A stretch of DNA of 64,000 bases, from positions 1 through 64,000 of the forward strand of contig JANQGH010000072.1 in assembly GCA_028277405.1 (NCBI GenBank). Reading direction: 5' to 3'. Both the position numbers and the translations under genes were made by a program. Of this stretch, positions 33,099-42,012 are shown piece by piece (positions within the stretch are counted from its first letter, which is position 1; the number at the start of each line of letters is the position of its first letter). Source of the stretch: Alphaproteobacteria bacterium. GTDB taxonomy: Bacteria; Pseudomonadota; Alphaproteobacteria; DSM-16000; Inquilinaceae. The notes beneath the pieces were generated by a model, which ran no database searches, had not been told where the DNA came from, and was given only the letters and a program-made list of their open reading frames with translations.

Positions 33099-34226
33099 AT
33101 GCGTATTCGTTCCCTTTCGCTAACCGCCGCGGCGGCCGCCCTGTGCCTTAGCCTGCCGTCCGTCGCCAACGCCCAGCAGGATTTCTCCGACATGTCCTGG
33201 GACGAGATCGTCGCCCAGGCGCAGGAGGAAGGCGAGGTCGTCTGGTATGTCTGGTACTTCCAGCCGGCCTATCGCGAGTTCGTCCAGCCCTTCACCGAAG
33301 CCACCGGCATCGAGGTGATCATTCCGGAAGGCACCCATGACGGCAATTTCGAAAAGATGCTGGCCGAGAGCGGCCGTGACGCAGGCGACATCGACGTCAT
33401 CGCGCTGGGCGGCAGCCGGCACGCCCTGTTCGACCAGTCGGAATATTATCACGGGCCGCTGAGCGAGATTCTGCCGGGCGGCGACCAGCTGACCTATGAG
33501 CTGGAGGGTGTGGACACCAACGGTTACGGCGTCGCGTTCTGGGGCAACCAGACGGGCCTGGCCTACAACCCGCGCCTGGTCGATTTCGAGGACCTGCCGC
33601 AGACCCTGCCGGAACTCGAGGCCTGGATGGAAGAGAACCCGCAATGGTTCGGCTTCAACTACGAGAACGGCGGCTCCGGCCCGTCCTTCGTGCAGTCGAT
33701 GGTCCGCAACATTATGCCGGAGATCGACACCACGGATGGCGAGGTGAGCGAGGAGCGGCTGGCCTCCCTGGCGCCGGTTTGGGACTGGTTCCTGGACCGT
33801 TCCGACCAGTTCGTCATCACCGCGTCCAACGCCGACAGCCTGACCCGCGTCAATGACGGCGAGTTCGCCGTCGTGGCCGCCTGGGAAGACCATCTGGCCT
33901 CCCTGCAGGCGCAGGGCGAGGTCGGCGATCACATCGCCTTCTACATCCCGGAATGGGGCCACAATGGCGGTGGCAATCTGAACGGCATCCCGCTGAACGC
34001 CCAGCATCCGGCCGCGGCGCTGGTGTTCCTGGATTGGCTGACCTCGGCGGAGACGCAAACCGCGCTGAACCAGCGCTTCGGCGTCGCCCCGATGCACCCC
34101 GACGCCGATGATAGCGCGGCCTTGGTGCCGAACGAGATGCGGGCCTATTCGCGCGTCTGGACGGCCCAGCCGTTCGGCGACGAGATCCGCAACCAGTTCA
34201 TCGAGAACGTCGCGCTGGAGATGTAG
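33099..34226 (+). CDS. ABC importer periplasmic substrate-binding protein
   Basis: The product has 375 residues. Signal peptide MRIRSLSLTAAAAALCLSL ends near VANAQQ. The mature protein follows the PotD/iron-type solute-binding pattern: GEVVWYVWYFQPAYREFVQPFTEATGIEVI, GDIDVIALGGSRHALFDQ, GVAFWGNQTGLAYNP, AFYIPEWGHNGGGNLNGIPLNAQHP and AALVFLDWLTSAETQTALN. Many aromatic residues (Trp, Tyr) around the cleft could bind a cationic or sugar-like ligand. GAAGGAG 8 nt before the ATG sets the start. With a GDPD gene just downstream, I infer a glycerophosphodiester-type substrate; polyamines or sugars cannot be excluded. A terminator follows. Confidence 0.88.
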   Translation: MRIRSLSLTAAAAALCLSLPSVANAQQDFSDMSWDEIVAQAQEEGEVVWYVWYFQPAYREFVQPFTEATGIEVIIPEGTHDGNFEKMLAESGRDAGDIDVIALGGSRHALFDQSEYYHGPLSEILPGGDQLTYELEGVDTNGYGVAFWGNQTGLAYNPRLVDFEDLPQTLPELEAWMEENPQWFGFNYENGGSGPSFVQSMVRNIMPEIDTTDGEVSEERLASLAPVWDWFLDRSDQFVITASNADSLTRVNDGEFAVVAAWEDHLASLQAQGEVGDHIAFYIPEWGHNGGGNLNGIPLNAQHPAAALVFLDWLTSAETQTALNQRFGVAPMHPDADDSAALVPNEMRAYSRVWTAQPFGDEIRNQFIENVALEM

Positions 34227-34236
34227 GCGCGGTCAA

Positions 34237-34283
34237 CCGTGGCCGGGCCGGTTCCTCCCCATGGTCCGGCCGCGGATTTTTTT
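34237..34283 (+). terminator. Rho-independent terminator between the importer operon and the GDPD gene
   Basis: CCGTGGCCGG (34237-34246) pairs with CCGGCCGCGG (34266-34275) with one G-T wobble, across a 19-nt loop, followed by A and seven T (34277-34283). It begins 10 bp after the stop of the binding-protein gene. It is the best terminator in the window and makes any GDPD start upstream of it unlikely. Confidence 0.85.
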
Positions 34284-34319
34284 ACCTCCCCCAGATCTTG
34301 CTTACCGGGAACAGAAGAC

Positions 34320-35159
34320 TTGCAGACTTACCGCGACTTCATCCGCGACCAGGACCGCGCGCCGGCGATCGTCGCCCATCGTGGCGCCTGGCACGCCGCG
34401 CCCGAGAACAGCATGGCCGCCATCGAGCAGGCCATCGCGGCGGGCTACGAAATCATCGAGATCGACATTCAGCAAAGCCAGGACGGCGTCTTGTTCGTGC
34501 ATCACGATGAGACGCTGGACCGGATGGCGGGCAAGCCTGCGATCGCGCACACGCTGCCCATGACCGACCTCGCCGCCACGCGCCTGAAGGACAGGAATGG
34601 CCGCGACGGCGCGCCGCTGACCGACCAGGTCATACAGACGTTGGAAACCGTCCTGACGAAGACGCGCGGCCGGGCCTATTTCGACCTTGACGTGAAGTAC
34701 CCGCGCGACCTGGCGGCCACGGCCGAACTGGTCGCTAAGCTGGACATGGCCGACCTGGTCAATGTGAAGACCGTCGTACAGACCCAGGCGGCTGCCGACG
34801 ACCTGTGCGCGCTTGAGGCGACGCATGGCGTGATGGTGAAGCCGATGACCCGGTTCAGCGACGGCGACGCGGATTTCCTGTTTGGCCTGCTGGAAGGCCT
34901 GGCGCCTGCCATGGTCGAGATCGAGTTCGATCGCCTCGATACCCTTGCCAACCGGCGCGAGGCGTTTCGGCGGGCCGGGATCGCGATCTGGGTCAATACG
35001 CTCGATTCCGTTGCCTGCGGGACGCTGACCGACACGGCCGCGCTTGGCGATCCGGACGCGGTATGGGGGACCCTGATCGATGCCGGCGTCAGCATCTTTC
35101 AAACCGACGAGCCCGAAGCGCTGAGCGCCTATCTGGCCGCCCGGCGGGCGGCGGCCTAG
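34320..35159 (+). CDS. Glycerophosphodiester phosphodiesterase (GDPD/UgpQ-like)
   Basis: The product has 279 residues. IVAHRGAWHAAPENSMAAIEQAI holds the catalytic His-Arg and the PENS motif; EIIEIDIQQSQDGVLFVHHDETLDR has the metal-binding Glu and Asp and second catalytic His; VEIEF lies in the second half as expected. The enzyme releases sn-glycerol 3-phosphate and an alcohol such as choline from glycerophosphodiesters. No signal peptide is visible, so it acts in the cytoplasm on imported substrate. The TTG at 34320 is chosen because the strong terminator at 34237-34283 would fall inside any longer version. Read-through from the importer operon would co-express it at a lower level. Confidence 0.88.
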   Translation: MQTYRDFIRDQDRAPAIVAHRGAWHAAPENSMAAIEQAIAAGYEIIEIDIQQSQDGVLFVHHDETLDRMAGKPAIAHTLPMTDLAATRLKDRNGRDGAPLTDQVIQTLETVLTKTRGRAYFDLDVKYPRDLAATAELVAKLDMADLVNVKTVVQTQAAADDLCALEATHGVMVKPMTRFSDGDADFLFGLLEGLAPAMVEIEFDRLDTLANRREAFRRAGIAIWVNTLDSVACGTLTDTAALGDPDAVWGTLIDAGVSIFQTDEPEALSAYLAARRAAA

Positions 35160-35206
35160 GGCCGCGTACCAAGGGCCGATGACAGGTATTTCGTGAGAAA
35201 TAGGGG

Positions 35207-35644
35207 CTAGAGTGCCTTCTTCATGAACCAGCGGCAATGCGTCTCGGGCGCTTGACCGGTCGCGTTCGAAAGCTGGCCGAAGGTTTCGTAGCCCAGCCTT
35301 TGGTAGAAGCGCATCGCATCGGGGCTGGAGGTGTCCAGCCAGACGCCGTGGCAGCCGAGATCGCGTGCCTTCGTTTCGGCCTTGGCCATGAGCGCGCGGC
35401 CGAGACCCTTGCCGCGCTGAGACTCCGCCACCCATACGTTCTTGACCAGCAGCCAGCCATACGACGTGCTTGCCGTCAGGCCACCGACCAGGTTCCCGTC
35501 CTCCGATTTCGCCGACAGGATAAAGGTTTGGCTTTCTGACTGCGGCAGGGCTGCGCGCAGCGACCTCAGCAGCTCGGTCTCGATCGTGCCGGCGAGCATC
35601 GGATCATCCTCCGCGATCGTCACGGATGTGTCCGGCTGGGTCAT
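35207..35644 (-). CDS. GNAT-family acetyltransferase
   Basis: The product has 145 residues. NLVGGLTASTSYGWLLVKNVWVAESQRGKGLGRALMAKAETKARDLGC holds the acetyl-CoA site (RGKGLGRAL), followed by GVWLDTSSPDAMRFYQRLGYETFGQL. It is a common stand-alone N-acetyltransferase of the kind that acts on small molecules. It starts 11 bp after the stop of the betA-type gene and probably belongs to the betIBA transcript as the last gene, though a direct role in choline metabolism is not known. Confidence 0.87.
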   Translation of the reverse strand: MTQPDTSVTIAEDDPMLAGTIETELLRSLRAALPQSESQTFILSAKSEDGNLVGGLTASTSYGWLLVKNVWVAESQRGKGLGRALMAKAETKARDLGCHGVWLDTSSPDAMRFYQRLGYETFGQLSNATGQAPETHCRWFMKKAL

Positions 35645-35655
35645 GGCGTCGCGGT

Positions 35656-37293
35656 TCAGTTCGGATAGACCGGCACGTTGGCCGGCGGCAGGTTTCGGCC
35701 AAGTACCAAGTCCGCGCCCTTTTCGCCGATCATGATGGTTGGCGCGTTCAGGTTGCCGGTCGTGATCTGCGGCATGATCGAGGCGTCTACCACACGCAAG
35801 CCCTCGCAGCCATGGACGCGCAGCCGGCTGTCGACCACCGCGCCGTCGTCGTTGCCCATGCGGCAGGTGCCGCACGGGTGATAGGCGCTTTCGGCCTGGG
35901 CGCGGACGAAGGCGTCGATGTCGTCATCCGTTTGGCAGTCCGGCCCCGGCGACAATTCGGCGCCGCGATAAGGCGCGAGCGCCTGTTGGCCGATGACCTT
36001 GCGGGTGAGGCGTACGCACGCGCGCATCTCGCGCCAGTCCTGGTCGTGCGCCATCGAAGCCGGGTCGATGATCGGGGGTGCCGCCGGGTCGGCCGAGGCG
36101 AGGCGCAGGCGCCCTCGGCTCAACGAGCGCATCGGGCCGGCATGGGCCTGGAAGCCGTGGCCCTTGGCCGCCGCCGTGCCGTCATAGCGCACTGCCATCG
36201 GCAGGAAATGGTATTGGATGTCGGGCCACGGCACGGCCGGGTCGCTGCGGATGAAGCCGCCGGATTCGAAATGGTTGGTGGCGCCCAGGCCGCGATGGGT
36301 GGCCAGCCATTGCACGCCGATCATCGCCTTGTTCAGCGGCCGGGTCGCCGAATAGAGCGTGACGGGCTGCGTGCACGCGTACTGCACGTACAGCTCCAGA
36401 TGGTCCTGAAGGTTGGCGCCGACGCCGGGCACGGCCGCCACGCAAGGGATGCCGTGTTCGTCGAGCTGGGTCGGATCGCCGATGCCGGACAGCATCAGAA
36501 GCTGCGGCGCGTTGATCGCACCGGCCGCGACCAGCACCTCGCGGGCGGCGTGGGCTTTTGTCGTCTCACCCTTGCGGCCGAACTCGACGCCGACGGCGCG
36601 CTTGCCGTCGAACAGGATGCGTCCGGTTAGCGCGCCGGTCAGCACATTCAGGTTCGGGCGCGCCATGGCGGGGTGCAGATAGGCGCGGGCGGCGCTGGAC
36701 CGCTTGCCGTCATGCACGGTCATGTCCATGCGGCCGAAACCGTCCTGCTGATAACCGTTCATGTCGGCGGTTTCGGGATAGCCCGCCTGGACGCCGGCCT
36801 CGATGAAGGCACGGTAAAGCGGGCTCCAGCCCTTGCCGCCTTGGACCTGGAGGGGGCCGTCGGCGCCGCGATAGGCATCGCCGCCGCGATCGTACGTCTC
36901 TGCCCGGCGGAAGTAGGGCAGTACGTGCTGATAGTTCCAGCTCTCATCGCCGGTGACGTCGGCCCAATGGTCGAAATCGGCGGCGTTGCCGCGCACGTAG
37001 GCCATGCCGTTGATCGAGGAAGAGCCGCCCAGCACCTTACCGCGCGGCCAGTGCAGGCGCCTGCGATTGAGGTGTTCCTGGGGCTCGGTCCGGTAATCCC
37101 AATTGTAGCGCGTACCGTTCATCGGGTAGGCGAGCGCGGCCGGCATGTGGAGGCGCCAGTCCCAGCCATGGTCGGGGCCGCCGGCCTCCAGCAGCAGCAC
37201 CGTCGCTGAGCCGTCCTCGGTCAGGCGGTTGGCCAGGACGCAGCCGGCCGAGCCGGCGCCGACGATGATGTAGTCGTACTCAGGGATCGCCAC
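35656..37293 (-). CDS. betA: Choline dehydrogenase (GMC oxidoreductase)
   Basis: The product has 545 residues. The FAD-binding strand is YIIVGAGSAGCVLANRL; the GMC signatures are present (WPRGKVLGGSSSINGMAYVRG and GAINAPQLLMLSGIG); the active-site His lies in YHPCGTCRMG. BetA oxidises choline to betaine aldehyde at the membrane or quinone pool. The start is a GTG 14 bp after betB, with a weak ribosome site but conserved N-terminus. Order betI-betB-betA on one strand matches the known operon. A few GMC relatives use other alcohols; context makes choline by far the best substrate. Confidence 0.93.
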   Translation of the reverse strand: MAIPEYDYIIVGAGSAGCVLANRLTEDGSATVLLLEAGGPDHGWDWRLHMPAALAYPMNGTRYNWDYRTEPQEHLNRRRLHWPRGKVLGGSSSINGMAYVRGNAADFDHWADVTGDESWNYQHVLPYFRRAETYDRGGDAYRGADGPLQVQGGKGWSPLYRAFIEAGVQAGYPETADMNGYQQDGFGRMDMTVHDGKRSSAARAYLHPAMARPNLNVLTGALTGRILFDGKRAVGVEFGRKGETTKAHAAREVLVAAGAINAPQLLMLSGIGDPTQLDEHGIPCVAAVPGVGANLQDHLELYVQYACTQPVTLYSATRPLNKAMIGVQWLATHRGLGATNHFESGGFIRSDPAVPWPDIQYHFLPMAVRYDGTAAAKGHGFQAHAGPMRSLSRGRLRLASADPAAPPIIDPASMAHDQDWREMRACVRLTRKVIGQQALAPYRGAELSPGPDCQTDDDIDAFVRAQAESAYHPCGTCRMGNDDGAVVDSRLRVHGCEGLRVVDASIMPQITTGNLNAPTIMIGEKGADLVLGRNLPPANVPVYPN

Positions 37294-37307
37294 GGCCGGC
37301 TGTCAGG

Positions 37308-38771
37308 TCAGGCGGGATACGGGCAGTCGACATCGCCCAGCTCGACATAGACGGTCTTTAGCTGGGTGTAGTGCTCGATCGCGGCGGTGCCGTTTTCCCG
37401 GCCCAGGCCCGACTGCTTCACGCCGCCGAAGGGCAGCTCGATCGGGGTGATGTTGTAGTTGTTGATCCAACAGACGCCCGCTTGCAGCCGCCTTACCGTG
37501 CGGTGGGCGCGAGCGAGGTCGCTGGTGAAGACGCCGGCGGCGAGGCCGAATTCCGTCGCGTTGGCGCGGGCTAGGACCTCGTCCTCATCGTCGAAGGGCA
37601 GGATGGTCATGACCGGGCCGAAGATCTCGTCGCGGCTGATGGTCAGACCGTCATCCTCGGCGACGAAGATCGCCGGTTCGACGAACCAGCCATCCAGGCC
37701 CGCCGCCCGACGGCCGCCGATCACCAGCCGGGCGCCTTCCGTCACGCCCTGGTCGATGAAGCCGAGCACGCGGTCCCTATGCTCTTCGGAGATCAGGGCG
37801 CCGACATGGGTCTCGGGGTCCAGCGGGTCGCCGATCTTCAGCTTGGCGGTGCGCGCCGCCAGCGCCTCGACAAAGCGGTCCAGCAGGTCGCGAGCGACGA
37901 AGACGCGGGTGCCGTTCGAGCAGACCTCGCCCTGGGTGTAGAAGTTGGCCATCATCGCGGCTGAGACCGCGTTGTCGAGATCGGCATCGGCGAAGATGAT
38001 AAGTGGCGACTTGCCGCCCAGCTCCATCGTCACATGCTTCAGGGTCTCGGCGGCGGCGGCCATGATCTTGCGGCCCGTGCCGACTTCGCCGGTCAGCGAC
38101 ACCTTGGCGACGCCCGGATGGGCGACCAGCGCCTGGCCTGCCTCACGGTCGCCTTGGACCACGTTGAAGACGCCCGGCGGCAGGCCGGCGTCGATGAAGA
38201 TCTCGGCCAGGATGCCGGCGGTCACGGGCGTCATCTCGGACGGCTTGAAGACCATCGTGTTGCCACAAGCCAGTGCCGGCGCGGCCTTCCAGGCGGCGAT
38301 CTGGATCGGGTAGTTCCAGGCGCCGATGCCGGCGCAGACGCCCAACGGCTCGCGCCGGACATAGCCGAAGGCGTTCGGGCCGAGATCGACCTGCTGGCCG
38401 GCGATGGACCCGGCGACGCCGCCGAAATACTCCAGGCAGTCGGCGGCCGAGGCGACGTCGACGACCGAGGATTCGGCGATGGGCTTGCCGGTGTCGAGTG
38501 TTTCCAGCCGGGCGATCTCGTCATTGCGTTCGCGCAGGATGTGGGCGGCGCGCGTGAGAATGCGCCCGCGTTCCGCCCCGGTCATCGCGGCCCAGGCTTC
38601 GCACGCCTGGCTCGCGGCCGCGACCGCAGCATCGACATCCGCCGCATCGCCTCGCGCGGCGCGGGCGAGCGGCGCGCCGGTTGCCGGGTTCAGGGTGGTG
38701 AACCAGCGGTCGGCGGTGGGCTGTCGGGCGGCCCCGTCGATGAAATGGGGTTGGTCGGCAAGCTGGGTCAT
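37308..38771 (-). CDS. betB: Betaine aldehyde dehydrogenase
   Basis: The product has 487 residues. The NAD(P)-binding and catalytic motifs of the aldehyde dehydrogenase family are intact: IGAWNYPIQIAAWK, FKPSEMTPV, SLTGEVGTGRK, MELGGKSP with the general-base Glu, and FYTQGEVCSNGTRVFV with the nucleophilic Cys. The tail WINNYNITPIELPFGGVKQSGLGRENG is typical of BetB. It converts betaine aldehyde to glycine betaine, the osmoprotectant. It lies between betI (5 bp upstream) and betA on one transcript. Confidence 0.95.
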   Translation of the reverse strand: MTQLADQPHFIDGAARQPTADRWFTTLNPATGAPLARAARGDAADVDAAVAAASQACEAWAAMTGAERGRILTRAAHILRERNDEIARLETLDTGKPIAESSVVDVASAADCLEYFGGVAGSIAGQQVDLGPNAFGYVRREPLGVCAGIGAWNYPIQIAAWKAAPALACGNTMVFKPSEMTPVTAGILAEIFIDAGLPPGVFNVVQGDREAGQALVAHPGVAKVSLTGEVGTGRKIMAAAAETLKHVTMELGGKSPLIIFADADLDNAVSAAMMANFYTQGEVCSNGTRVFVARDLLDRFVEALAARTAKLKIGDPLDPETHVGALISEEHRDRVLGFIDQGVTEGARLVIGGRRAAGLDGWFVEPAIFVAEDDGLTISRDEIFGPVMTILPFDDEDEVLARANATEFGLAAGVFTSDLARAHRTVRRLQAGVCWINNYNITPIELPFGGVKQSGLGRENGTAAIEHYTQLKTVYVELGDVDCPYPA

Positions 38772-38776
38772 GGCGT

Positions 38777-39379
38777 TCAGGCCGCGGAATGGCTTTGCGC
38801 GGGCGGCGGGATCTGGCTGTCCAGATAGGCGCGGATCAGGTCCAACGCGTCGTCGGCGTCGAAATCATCGTCATGCTGCCCGGCGCGCAACCACAGCCCG
38901 TCGATCAGCGAGGCGAGGGTGGTGGTGACCCGCCGTGCGTCGGCCAAGGGCAGCAATTGCCGCAAGGGCGCGCGCAGGTTCGACATGGTGCGGTAGGTGT
39001 ACAGCCGGCGCAGGCGCGCCAGTTCCGGCTGGTGCGGCGACTGGGCCCAGAAGGCGAGCCAGGCGGAGATAATCTCCGGCGTGAACTGGCCGCAGGCGAA
39101 GTTGGCCTCCAGCACCGTGACGACGCGCGACCGTGCGTCCGGCGCCCTAGCCAGCCGGCGGACCACGTCGTCCCGCAGTTCCGTCAAGACCTGGCGCATG
39201 GTGGCGGCGAACAGATCGTCCTTGTTGCGGAAATAGTGGTGGATGATGGGCGCCGACAGGCCGGCCTCGCGCGCGATGCGCTGCATGGTGGCGTCGGCGA
39301 AGCCGTGCTTGTGGATCGCCACCATGGTCGCGTTGATCAACTGACGCCGGCGGATCGGCTGCATCCCGACCTTCGGCAT
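38777..39379 (-). CDS. betI: BetI, choline-responsive TetR-family repressor
   Basis: The product has 200 residues. The N-terminal helix-turn-helix (RRRQLINATMVAIHKHGFADATMQRIAREAGLSAPIIHHYFRNKDDLFAATM) and the BetI-type ligand domain (WLAFWAQSPHQPELARLRRLYTYRTMSNLRAPLRQLLP) are clear. BetI represses the bet genes until choline is present. It is the first gene of betIBA and is divergent from choX; a matching inverted repeat lies between them at 39456. Confidence 0.93.
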   Translation of the reverse strand: MPKVGMQPIRRRQLINATMVAIHKHGFADATMQRIAREAGLSAPIIHHYFRNKDDLFAATMRQVLTELRDDVVRRLARAPDARSRVVTVLEANFACGQFTPEIISAWLAFWAQSPHQPELARLRRLYTYRTMSNLRAPLRQLLPLADARRVTTTLASLIDGLWLRAGQHDDDFDADDALDLIRAYLDSQIPPPAQSHSAA

Positions 39380-39673
39380 TCGCCGCTCTCCTGTTCTTCC
39401 GGTCGGCCGTTGGCCGTCGATTTCTCCTGTCGGGATTAGGGGTGCCGTTTTTTTATTGATTAGTCAATCAAGAACCGTATGCTGGCTCGACGGAAATCGA
39501 AACGGGGGCCTGAGCCTTGGCATGCCGGTCTGGCATCGCCTTTCAGATGCGCCGATGCAAGCCGGGGATGCTTGGTTTTCGCGTCGGTGGGTCCTTTCAA
39601 CGCCGCCCCAGCCAACGCCCGCGTCGTAGGGCCAAGGGCCGATAACGCGCCGATCAAAAAGGGAGACTTCACG
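39380..39673. other. 294-bp divergent bet/cho control region
   Basis: This stretch separates betI from choX. It contains the probable BetI operator (39456-39471) next to a run of seven T, and must hold divergent promoters for both operons. The choX-proximal part (39490-39660) is GC-rich, with GGGAG 8 nt before the choX ATG. An in-frame extension of choX through it has no signal peptide and is not translated in my view. Confidence 0.5.
39456..39471. promoter_or_regulatory. Probable BetI operator
   Basis: TTGATT-AGTC-AATCAA is a perfect 6+6 inverted repeat in the middle of the betI-choX divergent region. It resembles the TTGATT...TCAAT-type dyads reported for BetI boxes, from memory of the family. 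It could repress both operons at once. Confidence 0.6.
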
Positions 39674-40621
39674 ATGCTTCGAACCGTTGCCGCCACACTG
39701 CTAACCGCCACCGCCATGCCCCTGATGATGCAGCCGGCCGCCGCGACGGACCCGGCGGAATGCCAGACCGTGCGCTTTTCCGATGTCGGCTGGACCGACA
39801 TCACGGCGACCACGGCCGCCACCTCGGTGGTGCTGGAGGGGCTGGGCTACGAGCCGGAGGAAAGCCTGCTGTCGGTGCCGGTGACCTATGTCAGCCTGGA
39901 GAACGGCGATATCGATATCTTCCTGGGCAACTGGATGCCGACCATGGAGGCGGATGTCCGGCCCTATCTGGACAACGGCACTGTGGAATCGGTGCGCGTC
40001 AATCTGGAAGGCGCGAAATACACGCTGGCCGTGCCGACCTATCTGGCCGATCAGGGCCTGACCAGCTTTGCCGATATCTCAAGCTTCGCCGATCAGCTCG
40101 ACGACGAGATCTATGGCATCGAGCCGGGCAATGACGGCAACCGCCTGATCCAGGACATGATCGACAACGACACGTTCGGACTGGGCGGCTTCGAACTGGT
40201 GGAATCCTCCGAGCAGGGCATGCTGTCGCAAGTGGCGCGGGCCACACGGTCGGACGAGGCGATCGTCTTCCTGGCCTGGGAGCCGCACCCGATGAACGCG
40301 AATTTCGACCTCACCTATCTGGCCGGCGGCGACGACATTTTCGGCCCGGATTTCGGCGGTGCGACGGTCTACACCAATGTGCGCGCGGGCTATCTGACCG
40401 AATGCCCCAATGTCGGCCAGTTGCTGGAGAACCTGGTCTTCACGCTGGCGATGGAAAACGAGATCATGGGCGCGATCCTGGATGACGGCGAGGCGCCCCA
40501 GGACGCGGCGGCGGACTGGCTGCGCGCCCATCCGGAGGTGTTCACCGGCTGGGTCGACGGCGTCACCACGTTCGACGGCCAGCCCGGTCTGGCGGCGGTG
40601 CGTGCCCATCTGGGCATCTGA
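39674..40621 (+). CDS. choX: Choline-binding periplasmic protein of the ChoXWV importer
   Basis: The product has 315 residues. Signal peptide MLRTVAATLLTATAMPLMM ends near PAAAT. The mature domain shows the ChoX/OpuAC pattern with tryptophans placed for an aromatic cation box: VGWTDITATTAATSVVLEGLGY, FLGNWMPTM, and FLAWEPHPMN; PGNDGNRLIQDMI is also typical. Two cysteines (PAECQTV and LTECPNV) may form a disulfide. It captures choline for import by ChoW and ChoV. GGGAG 8 nt before ATG 39674 sets the start. Confidence 0.93.
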   Translation: MLRTVAATLLTATAMPLMMQPAAATDPAECQTVRFSDVGWTDITATTAATSVVLEGLGYEPEESLLSVPVTYVSLENGDIDIFLGNWMPTMEADVRPYLDNGTVESVRVNLEGAKYTLAVPTYLADQGLTSFADISSFADQLDDEIYGIEPGNDGNRLIQDMIDNDTFGLGGFELVESSEQGMLSQVARATRSDEAIVFLAWEPHPMNANFDLTYLAGGDDIFGPDFGGATVYTNVRAGYLTECPNVGQLLENLVFTLAMENEIMGAILDDGEAPQDAAADWLRAHPEVFTGWVDGVTTFDGQPGLAAVRAHLGI

Positions 40622-40681
40622 TCAGATCGGGCGCCTTCGGGTCTGAAGCGGGCTTAACGCGGCCCGCTTCCGGCAACCGCC

Positions 40682-41539
40682 ATGCATGATTGGCTGACAG
40701 ACAACAAGCTGCCCCTGGGCGAGTGGATCGCGGCCGGCATGCACGCCGTGAACGAGCGTGCCGCCGGCGTCTTGAACGCCATCGCCGACACGATCGGCGA
40801 CGCGGCAGAGGCGGTCATCGACGCGCTTTTGTGGCTGCCGCCGCTCGTGCTGATCGTCATCATGGCGGGCCTGGTATTCCTGTGGCACCGCAAGTGGCAA
40901 CTGCCGCTGGCCATCATCGTGATGATGGGCCTGATCGTGAACCTCGGCTACTGGGAAGAGACAATCGAGACCCTGACACTGGTCTCGCTGGCCGCCGCCG
41001 TGTGCATGGTGATCGGCGTGCCCGTCGGCATCGCGGCGGCGCACCGGCCGTGGCTGTTCCGCGTGCTGCGGCCGATCCTGGATCTGATGCAGACGATCCC
41101 GACCTTCGTCTATCTGATCCCGACCCTGATCCTGTTCGGTCTGGGCATCGTGCCGGGCCTGATCTCTACCGTGATCTTCGCCATCGCCGCGCCGATCCGG
41201 CTGACCCATCTGGGCATCACCTCGGTTCCGACCCAGTTGAAGGAGGCGGGCGAGGCCTTCGGCGCGACCAAGCGCCAACTGTTGTGGCAGATCGAACTGC
41301 CGCACGCCATGCCGACCATCATGGCCGGCCTGACCCAATGCATCATGCTGTCCCTCTCGATGGTCGTGATCGCCGCCCTGGTCGGTGCCGACGGGCTGGG
41401 CGTGCCGGTGGTCCGGGCCTTGAACACGGTCAATATCGGCATGGGCTTCGAGGCCGGCCTGTCGATCGTCATCCTTGCGATCCTGCTCGACCGCGTGTTC
41501 CGGCCGCCGGAGCGGCGGGCCAAGGCGGCGGGGCCGTGA
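40682..41539 (+). CDS. choW: Choline ABC importer permease
   Basis: The product has 285 residues with about six to seven membrane helices after an amphipathic N-terminus. The ProW-type binding-protein-dependent permease motif reads TQLKEAGEAFGATKRQLLWQIELPHAMPTIMAGL. LMQTIPTFVYLIPTLILFGLGIVPGLIST is the usual helix pair of this branch. It forms the homodimeric channel for choline. The usual third gene, choV, is not directly adjacent: a convergent toxin-antitoxin pair lies in between, with only 5 bp between the choW stop and the antitoxin stop. Confidence 0.93.
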   Translation: MHDWLTDNKLPLGEWIAAGMHAVNERAAGVLNAIADTIGDAAEAVIDALLWLPPLVLIVIMAGLVFLWHRKWQLPLAIIVMMGLIVNLGYWEETIETLTLVSLAAAVCMVIGVPVGIAAAHRPWLFRVLRPILDLMQTIPTFVYLIPTLILFGLGIVPGLISTVIFAIAAPIRLTHLGITSVPTQLKEAGEAFGATKRQLLWQIELPHAMPTIMAGLTQCIMLSLSMVVIAALVGADGLGVPVVRALNTVNIGMGFEAGLSIVILAILLDRVFRPPERRAKAAGP

Positions 41540-41544
41540 GCGCG

Positions 41545-42012
41545 CTAATCGTCCAGGTCGACAAGGGCGTCGATCGGCAGATCAAGGGCGCTAGCGATCT
41601 TGGCGTAGGCGCTGATCGAGCCCGGCTTGGCGCCCTTTTCGATTTCCAGCAGATAACTGCCGGAAATGCCGGCCGCCTTGGCCAAGTCGGTCGCAGCGCG
41701 GAAGCCCTTGTGTTTGCGCCAGGCGCGGATCGGATGGACGCCGTCAAGCATCGCCTGCACCACGTCGATGGGAACGGTGTAGGGCGCCGGTTCACCTCGC
41801 GTGAGGTACTGGGCATCTTGGGCATCTTCCAGCCGGTCGCTGATTTCGTCCCAGACCGACAAGGTCAGCACGACGAGATCCGGCCGGTCCGGCGCTTGCG
41901 GGTTCCAAAGCGGTTCGCTGTCGGCGGCGTCAGCCAGGCGGGTCAGGTAAGCGATCCTTGGCGTCTTGGCGGCCGCGTCACCGCTGGGCTTGGCCGTCAG
42001 TATCTCGTTCAT
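41545..42012 (-). CDS. HTH-domain antitoxin paired with a RelE-type toxin
   Basis: The product has 155 residues. The N-terminal half is variable (ARLADAADSEPLWN-type linker, SVWDEISDRLEDAQDAQYL), and the C-terminal helix-turn-helix reads IRAWRKHKGFRAATDLAKAAGISGSYLLEIEKGAKPGSISAYAKIASALDLPIDALV, a cro/CI type. It starts inside the stop of the RelE-type gene (ATGA overlap), so toxin precedes antitoxin as in higBA-like modules. It should neutralise the toxin and bind the repeats at 42296-42339. The pair runs antisense to the cho operon. Confidence 0.87.
   Translation of the reverse strand: MNEILTAKPSGDAAAKTPRIAYLTRLADAADSEPLWNPQAPDRPDLVVLTLSVWDEISDRLEDAQDAQYLTRGEPAPYTVPIDVVQAMLDGVHPIRAWRKHKGFRAATDLAKAAGISGSYLLEIEKGAKPGSISAYAKIASALDLPIDALVDLDD

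Noticed and set aside
35187-35202. TATTTC-GTGA-GAAATA hairpin after the GDPD gene as a terminator
   Set aside because: The stem is only six mostly A-T pairs and is followed by GGGG rather than T; it may slow transcription but I do not call it a terminator.
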